Source: Trinickia dabaoshanensis (GTDB lineage: Bacteria; Pseudomonadota; Gammaproteobacteria; Burkholderiales; Burkholderiaceae). From it: DNA of 64,000 nucleotides. Positions 7,977 through 16,766 of this stretch are shown piece after piece (position 1 is the first letter of the stretch; every line of letters starts with the position of its first letter). The notes under the pieces were generated by a model. That model was not told where the DNA came from. It searched no databases and worked only from the letters and a program-made list of their open reading frames with translations. Both the position numbers and the translations under genes were made by a program. Location: the NCBI RefSeq assembly GCF_002879885.1, contig NZ_PNYA01000006.1, positions 62,001 through 126,000 on the forward strand, read 5' to 3'.

Positions 7977-8888
7977 TTAGCGCGCGCGGCGCTTCGGTAC
8001 GCGCGCCGCGATGAGCAAGAGTGCCGCGAACGATGCGATGAGCAGGATCAACGACAGAGCCGAAGCCGGCAGGTAATAGCCCCGTTCGACCTGGCCGACG
8101 ACGACGATCGGCACCGTCGAAAAGCCGGGCGGATAGACGGTGAGCGTGGCGCCGAGCTCACCGAGCGATAGCGCGAACCCGAGTGCGAGGCTGGCCCGGA
8201 TCGCGGGCACGAGCTGCGGCAGCACGACGCGCCGCAGCACCATCGCGGGCGGCGCACCGAGGCTCGCGGCGGCTTCGCGCAGCACGGTCAACTCGGGCCG
8301 CAGCGCCGCCGCGGCGCAGCGATAGCTGAACGGCAGCACGAGCGCGAGTTGCACGAGCACGACGATCGCGGGCGAGCTCGACAGGTCGAGCGGCGCCTTG
8401 TGATAAGCGATCAGCACGCCGAGGCCGAGCACGACGCTCGGCACGCCGTTGGGCATCATCGTGATGGCATCGACGATGGCGCCGAGTCCGTGCCGCGTGC
8501 GCCCTTCGAGTGCGAGCGCCAACCATAGACCCAGCACGGTGCCGAGCACCGCCACGGTAAAGCCGACTTCGAGGCTGGCCGCGACGGCGTCGAAATCGTC
8601 CGAGCCCAGCCGCTCGAACCAGCGCAGGCTGAACCCCGTAGGCAAGATCGTGCCCGACCAGTGCGCGGCGACGCTCGAGAGCGCGACCACCACCACCGGA
8701 AGCACGAAGAGCCACACGCACAGCAGCGCCGCCAATAGGGTGCAGCCGATGGCGGCCACCCGGGCAAACGTGCGGCGCGGTGCGCGGGCCGAGGCTGAGG
8801 CTGAGGCTGAGGCTGAGGCTGAGGCTGAGGCTGAGGCTGAGGCGCTTTGCGCGGGGCGAGCGGAGCGTTCCATGCGAGCCGCCATCAT
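7977..8888 (-). CDS. phnV: 2-AEP ABC transporter permease
   Basis: A roughly 303-residue inner-membrane permease with about six hydrophobic segments and the ABC-permease EAA loop (REAAASLGAPPAMVLRRVVLPQLVPA region). The ATG at 8888 overlaps the phnU TGA (ATGATG). Residues 15-32 are an (Ser-Ala)n tract encoded by an exact hexanucleotide repeat, placed before the first membrane segment (about residues 40-65). Such a tract is not expected in this family. PhnV would pair with PhnU to form the channel for 2-AEP. The gene ends 88 bp before the GntR start. Confidence 0.9.
   Translation of the reverse strand: MMAARMERSARPAQSASASASASASASASASASARAPRRTFARVAAIGCTLLAALLCVWLFVLPVVVVALSSVAAHWSGTILPTGFSLRWFERLGSDDFDAVAASLEVGFTVAVLGTVLGLWLALALEGRTRHGLGAIVDAITMMPNGVPSVVLGLGVLIAYHKAPLDLSSSPAIVVLVQLALVLPFSYRCAAAALRPELTVLREAAASLGAPPAMVLRRVVLPQLVPAIRASLALGFALSLGELGATLTVYPPGFSTVPIVVVGQVERGYYLPASALSLILLIASFAALLLIAARVPKRRAR
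8791..8843. repeat. (GAGGCT)8.8 hexanucleotide tandem repeat inside phnV
   Basis: Eight complete GAGGCT units plus GAGGC lie end to end with no mismatch. On the coding strand they read as alternating Ser-Ala codons in the PhnV N-terminus. The unit is a multiple of three, so copy-number change alters length without shifting frame. Confidence 0.95.
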
Positions 8889-9811
8889 CGCGCTCCCATG
8901 GCCTGCCGGCGATCGACGGTTCGATACAGCGCATAGAGCGAAAGCGACATCGCCAACATGACGACGGCGCCGGCCGCCGCCGTTGGCAAGTCGAGATCGA
9001 CCGTCGCCGAACTGTAGATCGCCACGGGCAGCGTGACGAGATGCGCGCTGCCGAGTACGAGCAAGATGCCGAACTCGTTGAGCGTGAGCAGGAAGCACAA
9101 GATCGTGCCGGCCGCGATGCCGGGCCAGGCGAGCGGCGCGATCACCCGCCATGCCACCATGAAGCCGTTCGCGCCGAGGCTACGCGCGGCTTCGAGCAAC
9201 CGCATATCGATCTGCGCGAACGAGGCGAGCGTCGGACGCACGACGAACGGCGCGTAAAAGACGACTTCGGCCAAGACGATCCCGCCCGCACCGAACAGGA
9301 AATCGAGCGGCGGTGCGTTCAGATGAAAGAGCCGCTGCAGGCCGATGCTGACCGCCCCTTGCGAGCCGTAAAGGAAAATCAGCGTGAACGCGACGAGAAA
9401 CGAAGGAAAGGCGACGAACAATTCGAGAAAACGCGTGACGATCGCCGCACCCGCAAACGGCCTGAAAAACAGCAGCGCGGCAATCGCGACACCGAGCACG
9501 GATGCGATACCGGCGCTGGCGAAGACGATCGCTATCGTCGTACCGACGACGCCGCTCACATCGGGATTCGAAAAAAACGTCGAATAGGCGTGCAAGCTGT
9601 GCTCGCCGTGGGGCCCCGTCAGGCTGAGCGCCACGAGCCGCGCCAACGGATAAATTACGAGCGGGCCGAGCACGACGAGCGCGACGAACACCACATGCAA
9701 GCGGGAAACTAACTCGCGGCGGCGAATATGCGCGCGATGCGCCTTCGCGTGAGCGGACGGCGGCGCCGGCGGCGCCGCGGCGGCGCGCTCAAGGTTTAAC
9801 GAGGACGACAT
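8885..9811 (-). CDS. phnU: 2-AEP ABC transporter permease
   Basis: A 308-residue inner-membrane ABC permease with about six transmembrane segments and an EAA motif (LLEAARSLGANGFMVAWRVIAPLAWPG region). The ATG at 9811 (MSSSLNLERA) is chosen because GAGGTGG sits 5-6 bp before it; an in-frame ATG lies at 9823. Either start overlaps the phnT stop (9789), and the stop overlaps the phnV start. This gives a translationally coupled phnT-phnU-phnV string. The N-terminus is Ala/Pro/His-rich before the first membrane helix. Confidence 0.9.
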   Translation of the reverse strand: MSSSLNLERAAAAPPAPPSAHAKAHRAHIRRRELVSRLHVVFVALVVLGPLVIYPLARLVALSLTGPHGEHSLHAYSTFFSNPDVSGVVGTTIAIVFASAGIASVLGVAIAALLFFRPFAGAAIVTRFLELFVAFPSFLVAFTLIFLYGSQGAVSIGLQRLFHLNAPPLDFLFGAGGIVLAEVVFYAPFVVRPTLASFAQIDMRLLEAARSLGANGFMVAWRVIAPLAWPGIAAGTILCFLLTLNEFGILLVLGSAHLVTLPVAIYSSATVDLDLPTAAAGAVVMLAMSLSLYALYRTVDRRQAMGAR

Positions 9812-10901
9812 GGTCCACCTCATAGTGCAGCGAGACGCGCGCGCCTTTCTCCGGTGTCAAACCCTGTCCGCGGGCGGCCGCGACGAGCACGGGCGTCTCG
9901 GGCATCGCGTCGAGCAAGACCGACACCGAGAGCGCCGGGCCGTACCAATCGACGGACACGATCGTGCCATGCAGATGGCCCGCGCCGAGCGGCACGAGAC
10001 GCAAGCTCTCGGGACGCAGGCAAGCCAAGCGGTCGCGCTCCGCATAGCGGGCATCGCCGAGCGGAAACGCCACGCGCGGGGGCAGCAGATTCGCGGCCCC
10101 GAGGTAACGCGCGACGAATGCGTCGGCGGGTGCATCGTAAAGCGTTTGCGGCGTGCCGATTTGCGCGATGCGGCCGTCGCGCATCAACAGCGTGCGATCG
10201 GACAACACGAGCGCGTCGTCTTGATCGTGCGTGACGCAGACGATCGTCAAGTTCGGCAAGCGCTCATGCAGCGCCTTCAATTCGGAGCGCACCGACGCGC
10301 GCAAATTGGCGTCGAGTGCCGAGAGCGGTTCGTCGAGCAACAGCACGTCGGGCTCGATCACGAGCGCGCGCGCGAGCGCGACGCGCTGCTGCATGCCGCC
10401 CGACAGTTGCGCGGGCATCACATGCCCCGCATCGGTAAGCTGCACGAGCTTGAGCGCGTCGGCGACGCGGCGCGAAATGTCCGCCGCACTCGCGCGCCGA
10501 GCACGCAAGCCGAAGGCGACGTTCTCGAACACGCTCAAATGCGGAAACAACGCGTAGTTCTGGAACAACAAGCCGAGATTGCGCCGATGCGCATGCTCGT
10601 AGGTGAGTTCGCGGCCGGCCACGAACAAGCGGCCGGCCACGTGATCGGCCTTGACGAATCCGGCGATGAACCTTAGCAGCGTGGTCTTGCCGCACCCGCT
10701 GCGGCCGAGCACGGTCAGAAACTCGCCGCGCCCGATCGACAACGACAGATCGTCGAGCACCGTGCGCGAGCCGAAGCGCACGCTGAGCCCCTCGATCTCG
10801 ACCCCACCTGCGTTCGCGTTCGCGTTCACGGCGCGGGTTGCGTCGAGCGCACGCACGACCCCTTGATCCGTGCCTCGATCGGCCAGTTGCGTGGCATTCA
10901 C
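9789..10901 (-). CDS. phnT: 2-AEP ABC transporter ATP-binding protein
   Basis: A 370-residue ATPase of the CUT1/PotA-like type. The Walker A is GRSGCGKTT, the Q-loop LLFQNYALFPH, the signature LSGGMQQR and Walker B VLLLDEPLSALD. A TOBE-like regulatory domain occupies about residues 280-370. It energises the PhnU-PhnV channel. It starts 24 bp after phnS with GGGAG some 13 bp upstream of the ATG, and overlaps phnU. The N-terminal 30 residues before the ABC domain look like a poorly conserved extension. Confidence 0.93.
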   Translation of the reverse strand: MNATQLADRGTDQGVVRALDATRAVNANANAGGVEIEGLSVRFGSRTVLDDLSLSIGRGEFLTVLGRSGCGKTTLLRFIAGFVKADHVAGRLFVAGRELTYEHAHRRNLGLLFQNYALFPHLSVFENVAFGLRARRASAADISRRVADALKLVQLTDAGHVMPAQLSGGMQQRVALARALVIEPDVLLLDEPLSALDANLRASVRSELKALHERLPNLTIVCVTHDQDDALVLSDRTLLMRDGRIAQIGTPQTLYDAPADAFVARYLGAANLLPPRVAFPLGDARYAERDRLACLRPESLRLVPLGAGHLHGTIVSVDWYGPALSVSVLLDAMPETPVLVAAARGQGLTPEKGARVSLHYEVDHVVLVKP

Positions 10902-10925
10902 CGGATTCGTCTCCCTTGCCTTTGC

Positions 10926-12014
10926 TTACTTCGGTTTCACGACGTCGACCTGCTTACCGCTATTGCCGATCACGTCGCTCTTCCAGCGTGCCGTCCAATC
11001 GGCCTTCTTCGCCATCACTTGGCTCCAATCGACCGGAATCAGCTTCACGCCCGAGATCGCCTGCTTGACGGCCTCGCCGTTCTTGCCGGCTAGCTTCACG
11101 TCGGTGCGGCCCGGAATGCCGAAGATATCGGGCACCTTCGATTGCACTTCGGTGGACATCAGATAGTCGATCAGCTTCTTGCCTTCGGCTTCGTTCGGGC
11201 CGTTCTTGATGAGACCGATCGCATAGGGCAACTGGAACGTCGTCGGCTGAGCGCCGGCCTTCGACGACAGGAAAATCGGCTTCAGCGACAAGCCGCCGTT
11301 GGCCGCGTCGTCCAGATCCATCTGCAAGTCGCCGTTGGCCACGGCGATTTCGTTGCGCGAGAGCAGCACGTCGAGATAACCCGTGCCCTTCGTGTGGAAC
11401 TTGGCGCTTTGCTCGAGCTTCTTCAGATAGTCGAAGGCCTTGTCCTCACCCATGAGCGACGTCGTCAGGATGATGACGGCCATGCCGTCGCCGGCCGTGG
11501 CCGGGTTCGAGTAGGCCACCTTGCCGCTATAGTCCGGATGCAGCAGGTCGTCGAACGTCTTCGGCTGCTTCTTGACCGTGTCGGGATTGATCGCGAACGA
11601 GAAGTAGTTGTTGACGAACGTCGCCCAGGCGCCGTTGCCGGCCTTGGCGATCGCCGGCACGTTCTTGTAGTTCACGCTTGGGTACGGCTGGAGCAGGCCG
11701 CCTTGATCCGCCTGTTGAATGAAGGGCGGCAGCGTGACGATCACGTCGGCCTTGGGCGAATCCTTTTCGACCGTCGCGCGGTTCACCACCTCGCCGCTAC
11801 CGGCCGTGACGATGTTCACCTTCACCCCTTCCTTCTTTTCGAAGGCGGGCAGCACGTCCTTGTACAAATTCTCGAGACCGTCGGCCGTGTAGAGCACGAC
11901 GGCATCGGCGGCGTGAGCCGGCAGGGCAAGCCCCTCGAACAAGGCGGCGGCAGCCACGGCCGCAAGCAAGCGAGCGAAGCCGGCCTTCGTGCGCGGGGAT
12001 TGGCTCTGTTTCAT
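10926..12014 (-). CDS. phnS: 2-AEP ABC transporter periplasmic binding protein
   Basis: A 362-residue periplasmic solute-binding protein of the iron/putrescine-like fold. The N-terminal Sec signal ends at a LPAHA-AD site near residue 36. Mature segments such as VVLYTADGLENLYKDVLPAFEKKEG fit the family. The ATG at 12014 has GGAGAT 7 bp upstream; a much longer in-frame reading upstream is rejected because it would run antisense through phnW. It is the first gene of phnSTUV, which points to 2-AEP as ligand. Confidence 0.92.
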   Translation of the reverse strand: MKQSQSPRTKAGFARLLAAVAAAALFEGLALPAHAADAVVLYTADGLENLYKDVLPAFEKKEGVKVNIVTAGSGEVVNRATVEKDSPKADVIVTLPPFIQQADQGGLLQPYPSVNYKNVPAIAKAGNGAWATFVNNYFSFAINPDTVKKQPKTFDDLLHPDYSGKVAYSNPATAGDGMAVIILTTSLMGEDKAFDYLKKLEQSAKFHTKGTGYLDVLLSRNEIAVANGDLQMDLDDAANGGLSLKPIFLSSKAGAQPTTFQLPYAIGLIKNGPNEAEGKKLIDYLMSTEVQSKVPDIFGIPGRTDVKLAGKNGEAVKQAISGVKLIPVDWSQVMAKKADWTARWKSDVIGNSGKQVDVVKPK

Positions 12015-12366
12015 GTCGATCTCCAAAGGTGTGAAGCCAAGGATTCGGGCGATGCGAGAGGCCCGCCCGTGTAATGGTCGATGCACGATGCCGCCCCCCG
12101 GCCAGGGCCGCGCGGCCGATCGCACAACGCAACATGCGCAAATTGCAGATTGCCGACAATCCGTCCGGGCGGGTCGCGCCTCGCGCCGCCGGCCGCCTCG
12201 ATCGGCGACGCAAGATTCACAGGTTTTAGTGACAGTGCGATGACGGAACGAAACAAATCCACTTTTTGACACATTTTGCCAATAAAGTGCAAACTCCCGG
12301 CACATGGCACGTTCGATCGTGCGTGCCCGATCGCCTGCTTCATCGTCCTTACTTGGAGACCTTCCG
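12015..12366. promoter_or_regulatory. Divergent phnS/phnW promoter region
   Basis: This 352-bp gap separates two divergent genes of one pathway. It holds the operator-like element at 12265-12281. A TTGACA hexamer at 12266-12271 overlaps that element in the phnW direction, but I see no convincing -10 box at the usual distance. No gene is supported here. Confidence 0.55.
12265..12281. promoter_or_regulatory. Candidate phn operator B (copy of element at 7901)
   Basis: TTTGACACATTTTGCCA differs from 7901-7917 at one base of 17. Both copies are AT-rich islands in GC-rich DNA, both are preceded by CACTTT, and both lie upstream of phosphonate genes. It is 85 bp upstream of the phnW ATG and contains a TTGACA, so binding there could block a phnW promoter. 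Confidence 0.6.
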
Positions 12367-13476
12367 ATGTCCGCTTCATCCCCGATCCTGCTTACGCCCG
12401 GTCCGCTCACGACCGCACCGGCCACCCGCGAAGCGATGCTGCGCGACTGGGGCTCGTGGGACGGCGAGTTCAATCGCATGACGGGCCGCGTGTGCGCCGC
12501 GCTGCTTGCGGTGGTGCACGGCGAGGGCGAGTACGTTTGCGTGCCGATGCAAGGCAGCGGCACATTCGCCGTCGAAGCGGCGTTGGGCACACTCGTGCCG
12601 CGCGATGCCTGCGTGCTCGTACCGCACAACGGAGCATATTGCGCCCGCCTCGTGCGCATCCTCGAACGCATGGGCATCGCGCATGTCACGTTGCCGCTTG
12701 CCGAGGACGAACCGGCGCTCGCCTCTGCGATCGAAGCGGCCTTCTTGCGCGATCCGCGCATCACGCACGTTGCCCAAGTGCATCTGGAAACGAGCGCCGG
12801 ACTGCTGAACCCGCTCGATGAGATCGCGCGCGTCTGCGCGCGACACGGCAAACGCCTGATCGTCGATGCGATGAGTTCCTTCGGCGCTGTACCGATCGAT
12901 CTGCGCGGCTCGGGCATCGACGCGCTCGTCTCGGCGAGCGGCAAGTGCCTCGAAGGCGTGCCGGGGATGGGATTCGTGATCGTGCGCCGCGCGCTGCTCG
13001 AGCAATGCGCGGGGCGCGCGCCTTCGCTCGCGCTCGATCTGCACGACCAATGGGTTTATATGGAGAAGACGACGCAATGGCGCTTCACGCCGCCGACGCA
13101 TGTCGTCGCCGCGCTCAGTTGCGCGCTCGATGCGTTCGTCGCGCAAGGCGGACAACCGGCGCGCGCCGCGCGCTATGCGCGCAACCGGGCGACGCTGATC
13201 GAGTCGATGACGGCGCTCGGCTTCGTGCCGTTTTTGCCGGCCGCCGTGCAATCGGACATCATCGTGACGTTCCATGCACCGCACGATCCGGCCTGGCGGT
13301 TCGCCGAACTTTATGCCGCCGTGCGCGAAGCCGGCTACATCCTTTATCCCGGCAAGCTGACCGAAGTCGATACGTTCCGTGTCGGCTGCATCGGTGCCAT
13401 CGACGAGGAGGCGATGCGCGGCGCGGTAGCCGCCATCGGCCTAGCGATCGAGCGGCTCGGCATCCGGGTCGCGTGA
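12367..13476 (+). CDS. phnW: 2-Aminoethylphosphonate:pyruvate transaminase
   Basis: A 369-residue class V aminotransferase that converts 2-AEP and pyruvate to phosphonoacetaldehyde and alanine. The PLP lysine is K193 in [12 protein letters not shown], and the PLP ring-nitrogen aspartate is D167 in [11 protein letters not shown]. The N-terminal LLTPGPL motif is typical. The ATG at 12367 has GGAGA upstream; an earlier in-frame start at 12304 lacks one. It is divergent from phnSTUV and convergent with the DeoR gene, with only 16 bp between their stops. Confidence 0.95.
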   Translation: MSASSPILLTPGPLTTAPATREAMLRDWGSWDGEFNRMTGRVCAALLAVVHGEGEYVCVPMQGSGTFAVEAALGTLVPRDACVLVPHNGAYCARLVRILERMGIAHVTLPLAEDEPALASAIEAAFLRDPRITHVAQVHLETSAGLLNPLDEIARVCARHGKRLIVDAMSSFGAVPIDLRGSGIDALVSASGKCLEGVPGMGFVIVRRALLEQCAGRAPSLALDLHDQWVYMEKTTQWRFTPPTHVVAALSCALDAFVAQGGQPARAARYARNRATLIESMTALGFVPFLPAAVQSDIIVTFHAPHDPAWRFAELYAAVREAGYILYPGKLTEVDTFRVGCIGAIDEEAMRGAVAAIGLAIERLGIRVA

Positions 13477-13492
13477 GACGCGCGGCGCGAAC

Positions 13493-14248
13493 TCAGGCGG
13501 TGACGATTTTGGGGCCGCGCGCGGCAATGGTCTTGGCGAGCGCGCGTGCCGGCGCGCGTTCGGTGACGATATAGCCGGCGAGCTCGATGCCGTCGACACG
13601 CACGGGCGTGATACGTCCGAACTTGGAATGGTCGGCGACGACGATCGCGGTGCTCGCCGCGCGCAACATGCGTGCGCGCACCTCGGCCGCCATGCGCGTG
13701 TAATCGGTGAGCGCGCCGTCCGGCGAGATGCCGCCCGCCCCGACGAAGGCGAAGTCGGCGTGGTATTGGCTCAATTGCTGCACGGTATCGAGTCCGAACA
13801 CGGCGTCTTCGATATCGGACAACTCGCCGCCGAGCAACGTGACGCGGTTCTCGTTACGGCGGCCGAGCAGCAGCGCGATACGCCAGTCGTTCGTATAGAC
13901 GGACAAGCGGCGGCGCCCGGTCAACGCGCGCGCGACCGCTTGGGTCGTGCTGCCCGAGTCGAGGATGACGGATGCGCCGTCGGGCACGTATTGCGCGGCG
14001 CGCTCGCCGATCGCGCGTTTGGCGCCCGCGTTTTCGGCCTCGCGCACATCGAGGTCGGGCTCGCGCCGCTCGGTGCTCAGGGCGCCGCCGTGCGTCGTGA
14101 CGACGAGCCCACGCTCGGCGAGCACGAGCAAATCGCGGCGAATCGTTTCGCGCGAGACGCCGAGCTCGCGCACGAGTTCGGCAACGGAGAGCGCGCCGTC
14201 CTTGGTCAAACGCGCGAGGATGTGTTGGTGACGTTGTTCTGCGAGCAT
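13493..14248 (-). CDS. DeoR-family transcriptional regulator
   Basis: A 251-residue repressor with an N-terminal HTH (about residues 6-55, LGVSRETIRRDLLVL as recognition helix) and a C-terminal DeoRC sensor domain. The sensor shows the ILDSGSTTQAVARAL phosphosugar-binding loop and the VVADHSKFGR motif. The start at 14248 (MLAEQRHQHIL) is where family similarity begins. It sits tail to tail with phnW, so it may regulate phosphonate genes. DeoR proteins usually sense sugar phosphates, and the target is unproven. Confidence 0.85.
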   Translation of the reverse strand: MLAEQRHQHILARLTKDGALSVAELVRELGVSRETIRRDLLVLAERGLVVTTHGGALSTERREPDLDVREAENAGAKRAIGERAAQYVPDGASVILDSGSTTQAVARALTGRRRLSVYTNDWRIALLLGRRNENRVTLLGGELSDIEDAVFGLDTVQQLSQYHADFAFVGAGGISPDGALTDYTRMAAEVRARMLRAASTAIVVADHSKFGRITPVRVDGIELAGYIVTERAPARALAKTIAARGPKIVTA

Positions 14249-14330
14249 CGCGCCGGATACGCCGGGAAGCGGCGAGGTTAGGACTTGAAGGGCCAAAAGG
14301 CGTAAACCGCGCGTATTGTAGTACGCGCGC

Positions 14331-15251
14331 TCATACCAAGAGCGGTGCGGTGCGATCGGCGACGAACTCCATGAACGCGTGAACCTTGCGCGACTTGCGC
14401 CGGTTCAGCGCATAGACGAAGTGAATCCCCGCCGCCTGCAAGCTGCTTGCGATCGGATGGCAGGGCAGCAGTTGGACCAACTGGCCTTCGGCGAGCGCAT
14501 CGCGCACGAGCCAATTGGGCAATTGCGCGATTCCCGCACCGGCCAAGGCAGCCGAGAGCAACACCTCGATATCGTTGGCGGCTAGGTCTCCCTGCGGCAG
14601 GAAATCGAACGTTTCGCCGCGCTCGCCGTGCTCGAGCTGCCCGAACGACCAGACGACCCGCTCGCCCGAGCGCCGGTAGCGCAGGCAGTTATGCGCCGCC
14701 AAATCCTGCGGCATAGCGGGTGGCTCGCGCCCTTCGAGGTAAGACGGGTGGCAACAGAGCACGCGGCGATAGCGCCCGAGGGCGCGGCTCACGAGGCTCG
14801 AGTCGCCGAGCGCGCCGATTCGGATCGCGAGATCCGTATCGGTTTCGACGAGATCGACGTACTCGTCCGTCAGCGAAATCTCGAGCGTCATCTTCGGATA
14901 CGCCTTCAAAAACGCGGGCACGAGCGGCGCGAGCAAGCGCTTGCCGAACACCCGCGGCGCACTGACCTTCAGTTTGCCGCGCGGCTCGGCGCCATGGGCC
15001 GCGATATTCTCGTGCATCGCATCGAGATCGGCGAGCAACGCGTCCACCTGCTCCTTATACGCGCGGCCCGTCTCGGTGAGCGAGAGGCGGCGCGTACTGC
15101 GCGTAAGCAGTTTGACGCCGAGGTGGGTCTCGAGCGCATCCACGTGGCGCGAGACGCTCGAGGTGGCGACGCCCATGAGCTCGCCCGTATCGGTGAAACT
15201 GCGCGTCGATGCCACCCGCTGGAAGACGCGCATCGCGAAAAGCAAATCCAT
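14331..15251 (-). CDS. LysR-family transcriptional regulator
   Basis: A 306-residue LTTR with an N-terminal winged HTH (VASTRSFTDTGELMGVATSSVSR region) and a C-terminal periplasmic-binding-like effector domain. The ATG at 15251 (MDLLFAMRVFQ) matches family starts; a GTG at 15257 would overlap the TGA of the preceding YciI gene. It lies downstream of the quinone oxidoreductase and YciI genes on the same strand and may be co-expressed with them. Target genes cannot be read from the sequence. Confidence 0.88.
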   Translation of the reverse strand: MDLLFAMRVFQRVASTRSFTDTGELMGVATSSVSRHVDALETHLGVKLLTRSTRRLSLTETGRAYKEQVDALLADLDAMHENIAAHGAEPRGKLKVSAPRVFGKRLLAPLVPAFLKAYPKMTLEISLTDEYVDLVETDTDLAIRIGALGDSSLVSRALGRYRRVLCCHPSYLEGREPPAMPQDLAAHNCLRYRRSGERVVWSFGQLEHGERGETFDFLPQGDLAANDIEVLLSAALAGAGIAQLPNWLVRDALAEGQLVQLLPCHPIASSLQAAGIHFVYALNRRKSRKVHAFMEFVADRTAPLLV

Positions 15252-15253
15252 GC

Positions 15254-15541
15254 TCACCGCCCGAGCGGCACCAGCTCCGGCACCGACTTCGTCGCTTCGA
15301 ATTCGACGACCTGATACTGGGCCACGCCTTCGCGATAGAACGGATCGTCGGCGAGGATCTCGTCGAGCGCTTCGCGCGCCATACCGGCCGCGAGGATGAC
15401 GCCGCCGATGCGCGGCACTTGCGGCCCCGAGGCGATGAAATGTCCGGCCGCGTAATGGCGGTCGAGATAGTCGCGATGCTCGGCGATGTGTTTTTCGACC
15501 ACCGCGAGCGGTTGCAGGTAATGCAGCATGACGACGAACAT
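15254..15541 (-). CDS. YciI family protein
   Basis: A 95-residue dimeric alpha-beta barrel protein beginning MFVVMLHYLQPL. The family His-Asp pair is visible in HIAEHRDYLDRHYAAG, and the SGPQ segment is typical. The ATG at 15541 has AAGGAGAT 5 bp upstream, a very strong ribosome site, which excludes the longer in-frame reading. It lies 68 bp after the oxidoreductase stop and meets the LysR start. Function in this family is mostly unknown; a small-molecule binding or lyase role is often assumed. Confidence 0.85.
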   Translation of the reverse strand: MFVVMLHYLQPLAVVEKHIAEHRDYLDRHYAAGHFIASGPQVPRIGGVILAAGMAREALDEILADDPFYREGVAQYQVVEFEATKSVPELVPLGR

Positions 15542-15609
15542 GGGGATCTCCTTGATGCTTGAGGTTGCGTCTCGGGATTGCGTCTCTGGATTACGTCTTG
15601 CAGGGCACA

Positions 15610-16626
15610 TCAGACAGTCAGCACGATCTTTCCGTATACGCCTCGCTCGAGCAGCCGGTGCGCTTGCACCGCTTGCGCAAGCGGCAGCACCTGCGCCACA
15701 TGCGGATTGACGCGGCCGCGCGCGGCGAGTTCGAGCACGGCATCGAGGTCACGCCGCCCGCTGCCGCGGCAGCCTAGCACTTCGAGCCGCTTGGTGAAAA
15801 CGGCCTTCAGGTCGAGCTTCGCCTCGCTGCCCGTCGTGATGCCGCCCAGCACGAGACGCCCGTCCATTGCGAGCGCCGCGAGCGCATGCTCGAAGGTGGC
15901 CGCGCCCACATGCTCGAAGGCGAGATCGGCACCGCGCCCGCCGGTGGCTTCGCGCACGGCATCGAGCATGCCCGCCCCCGGCTCGACGACCGCATGCGCC
16001 CCGCGCTCGATCAACGCCGCGTCCAACGCGCGCTGACGGCTGACGGCGATCACCCGTGCGCCCGCTTCGCGGGCAAGCTCGACGGCGGCATGCCCGAGCC
16101 CGCCGTTCGCGCCGAAGATGAGCACCGACTCGCCCGCTTGCAGCCGGCCGCGACGGAGCATCGCCGCCGCCGTCGCGTAGGTCAAGCCGAAGCTCGCCCC
16201 TTCGACCCAATCCATTCCCGCCGGCAGCGGCACCGCATTGCGCGCCGGCAACCTCACGTACTCGGCGTAACCACCGTCGATGGTCGACCCGAGCGTGCCG
16301 AATTGCGCGCAAAGATTATCGTCGCCGCGCAGACAGTGCGCGCACTGTCCGCAAGCGAGGATCGGCGCCGCGAACACGCGCTCGCCGATCCGCTCGGACG
16401 GCACGTGCTCGCCCACGGCGGCGATCTCGCCCGCGAGATCGGTACCGGCCATACGCGGCAAAGGGATACGAAAGACTTCGCCCTCGCGCAGCAGCAGATC
16501 GAGGCGATTGACACCGACCGCGCGCACGCGCACGAGAACGTCGTAGGGGCCGGGCACGGGGCGCGGCACTTCGCCGAGGAAGAGGGTTTCCGGGGGACCG
16601 TAACGGTCGATTCGAACTGCGAACAA
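15610..16626 (-). CDS. Zinc-type alcohol dehydrogenase / quinone oxidoreductase-like protein
   Basis: A 338-residue medium-chain reductase. The Rossmann loop FGANGGLGHAAVELA binds NAD(P)H. The structural-zinc cysteines are all present (CGQCAHC plus a fourth Cys near 109). The catalytic-zinc ligands of true alcohol dehydrogenases are missing: NRLDLL replaces the usual Cys motif, and AGTDLAGEI replaces GHE. The protein is therefore more likely a quinone oxidoreductase-like enzyme with structural zinc. Translation starts at a TTG (16626) directly behind AGGAGGCGCC. It heads a same-strand group with yciI and LysR. Confidence 0.85.
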   Translation of the reverse strand: MFAVRIDRYGPPETLFLGEVPRPVPGPYDVLVRVRAVGVNRLDLLLREGEVFRIPLPRMAGTDLAGEIAAVGEHVPSERIGERVFAAPILACGQCAHCLRGDDNLCAQFGTLGSTIDGGYAEYVRLPARNAVPLPAGMDWVEGASFGLTYATAAAMLRRGRLQAGESVLIFGANGGLGHAAVELAREAGARVIAVSRQRALDAALIERGAHAVVEPGAGMLDAVREATGGRGADLAFEHVGAATFEHALAALAMDGRLVLGGITTGSEAKLDLKAVFTKRLEVLGCRGSGRRDLDAVLELAARGRVNPHVAQVLPLAQAVQAHRLLERGVYGKIVLTV

Positions 16627-16766
16627 GGCGCCTCCTATGCGATGGGCTCATGAAGATGAGCGTCACTTTAGGAGGAGGCCGGCGCGGTATAAATCGGGGG
16701 CGCCGGGCAACAGCTTTGCGCCCGGCGCAAGAATGCGGCACGCCGCCCAGCCGGCCTTAGCCCGCC

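Noticed and set aside
10926-12944. A 672-codon open frame that includes phnS plus a long N-terminal extension
   Set aside because: The extension is antisense to phnW. The signal peptide and GGAGAT ribosome site place the real start at 12014.
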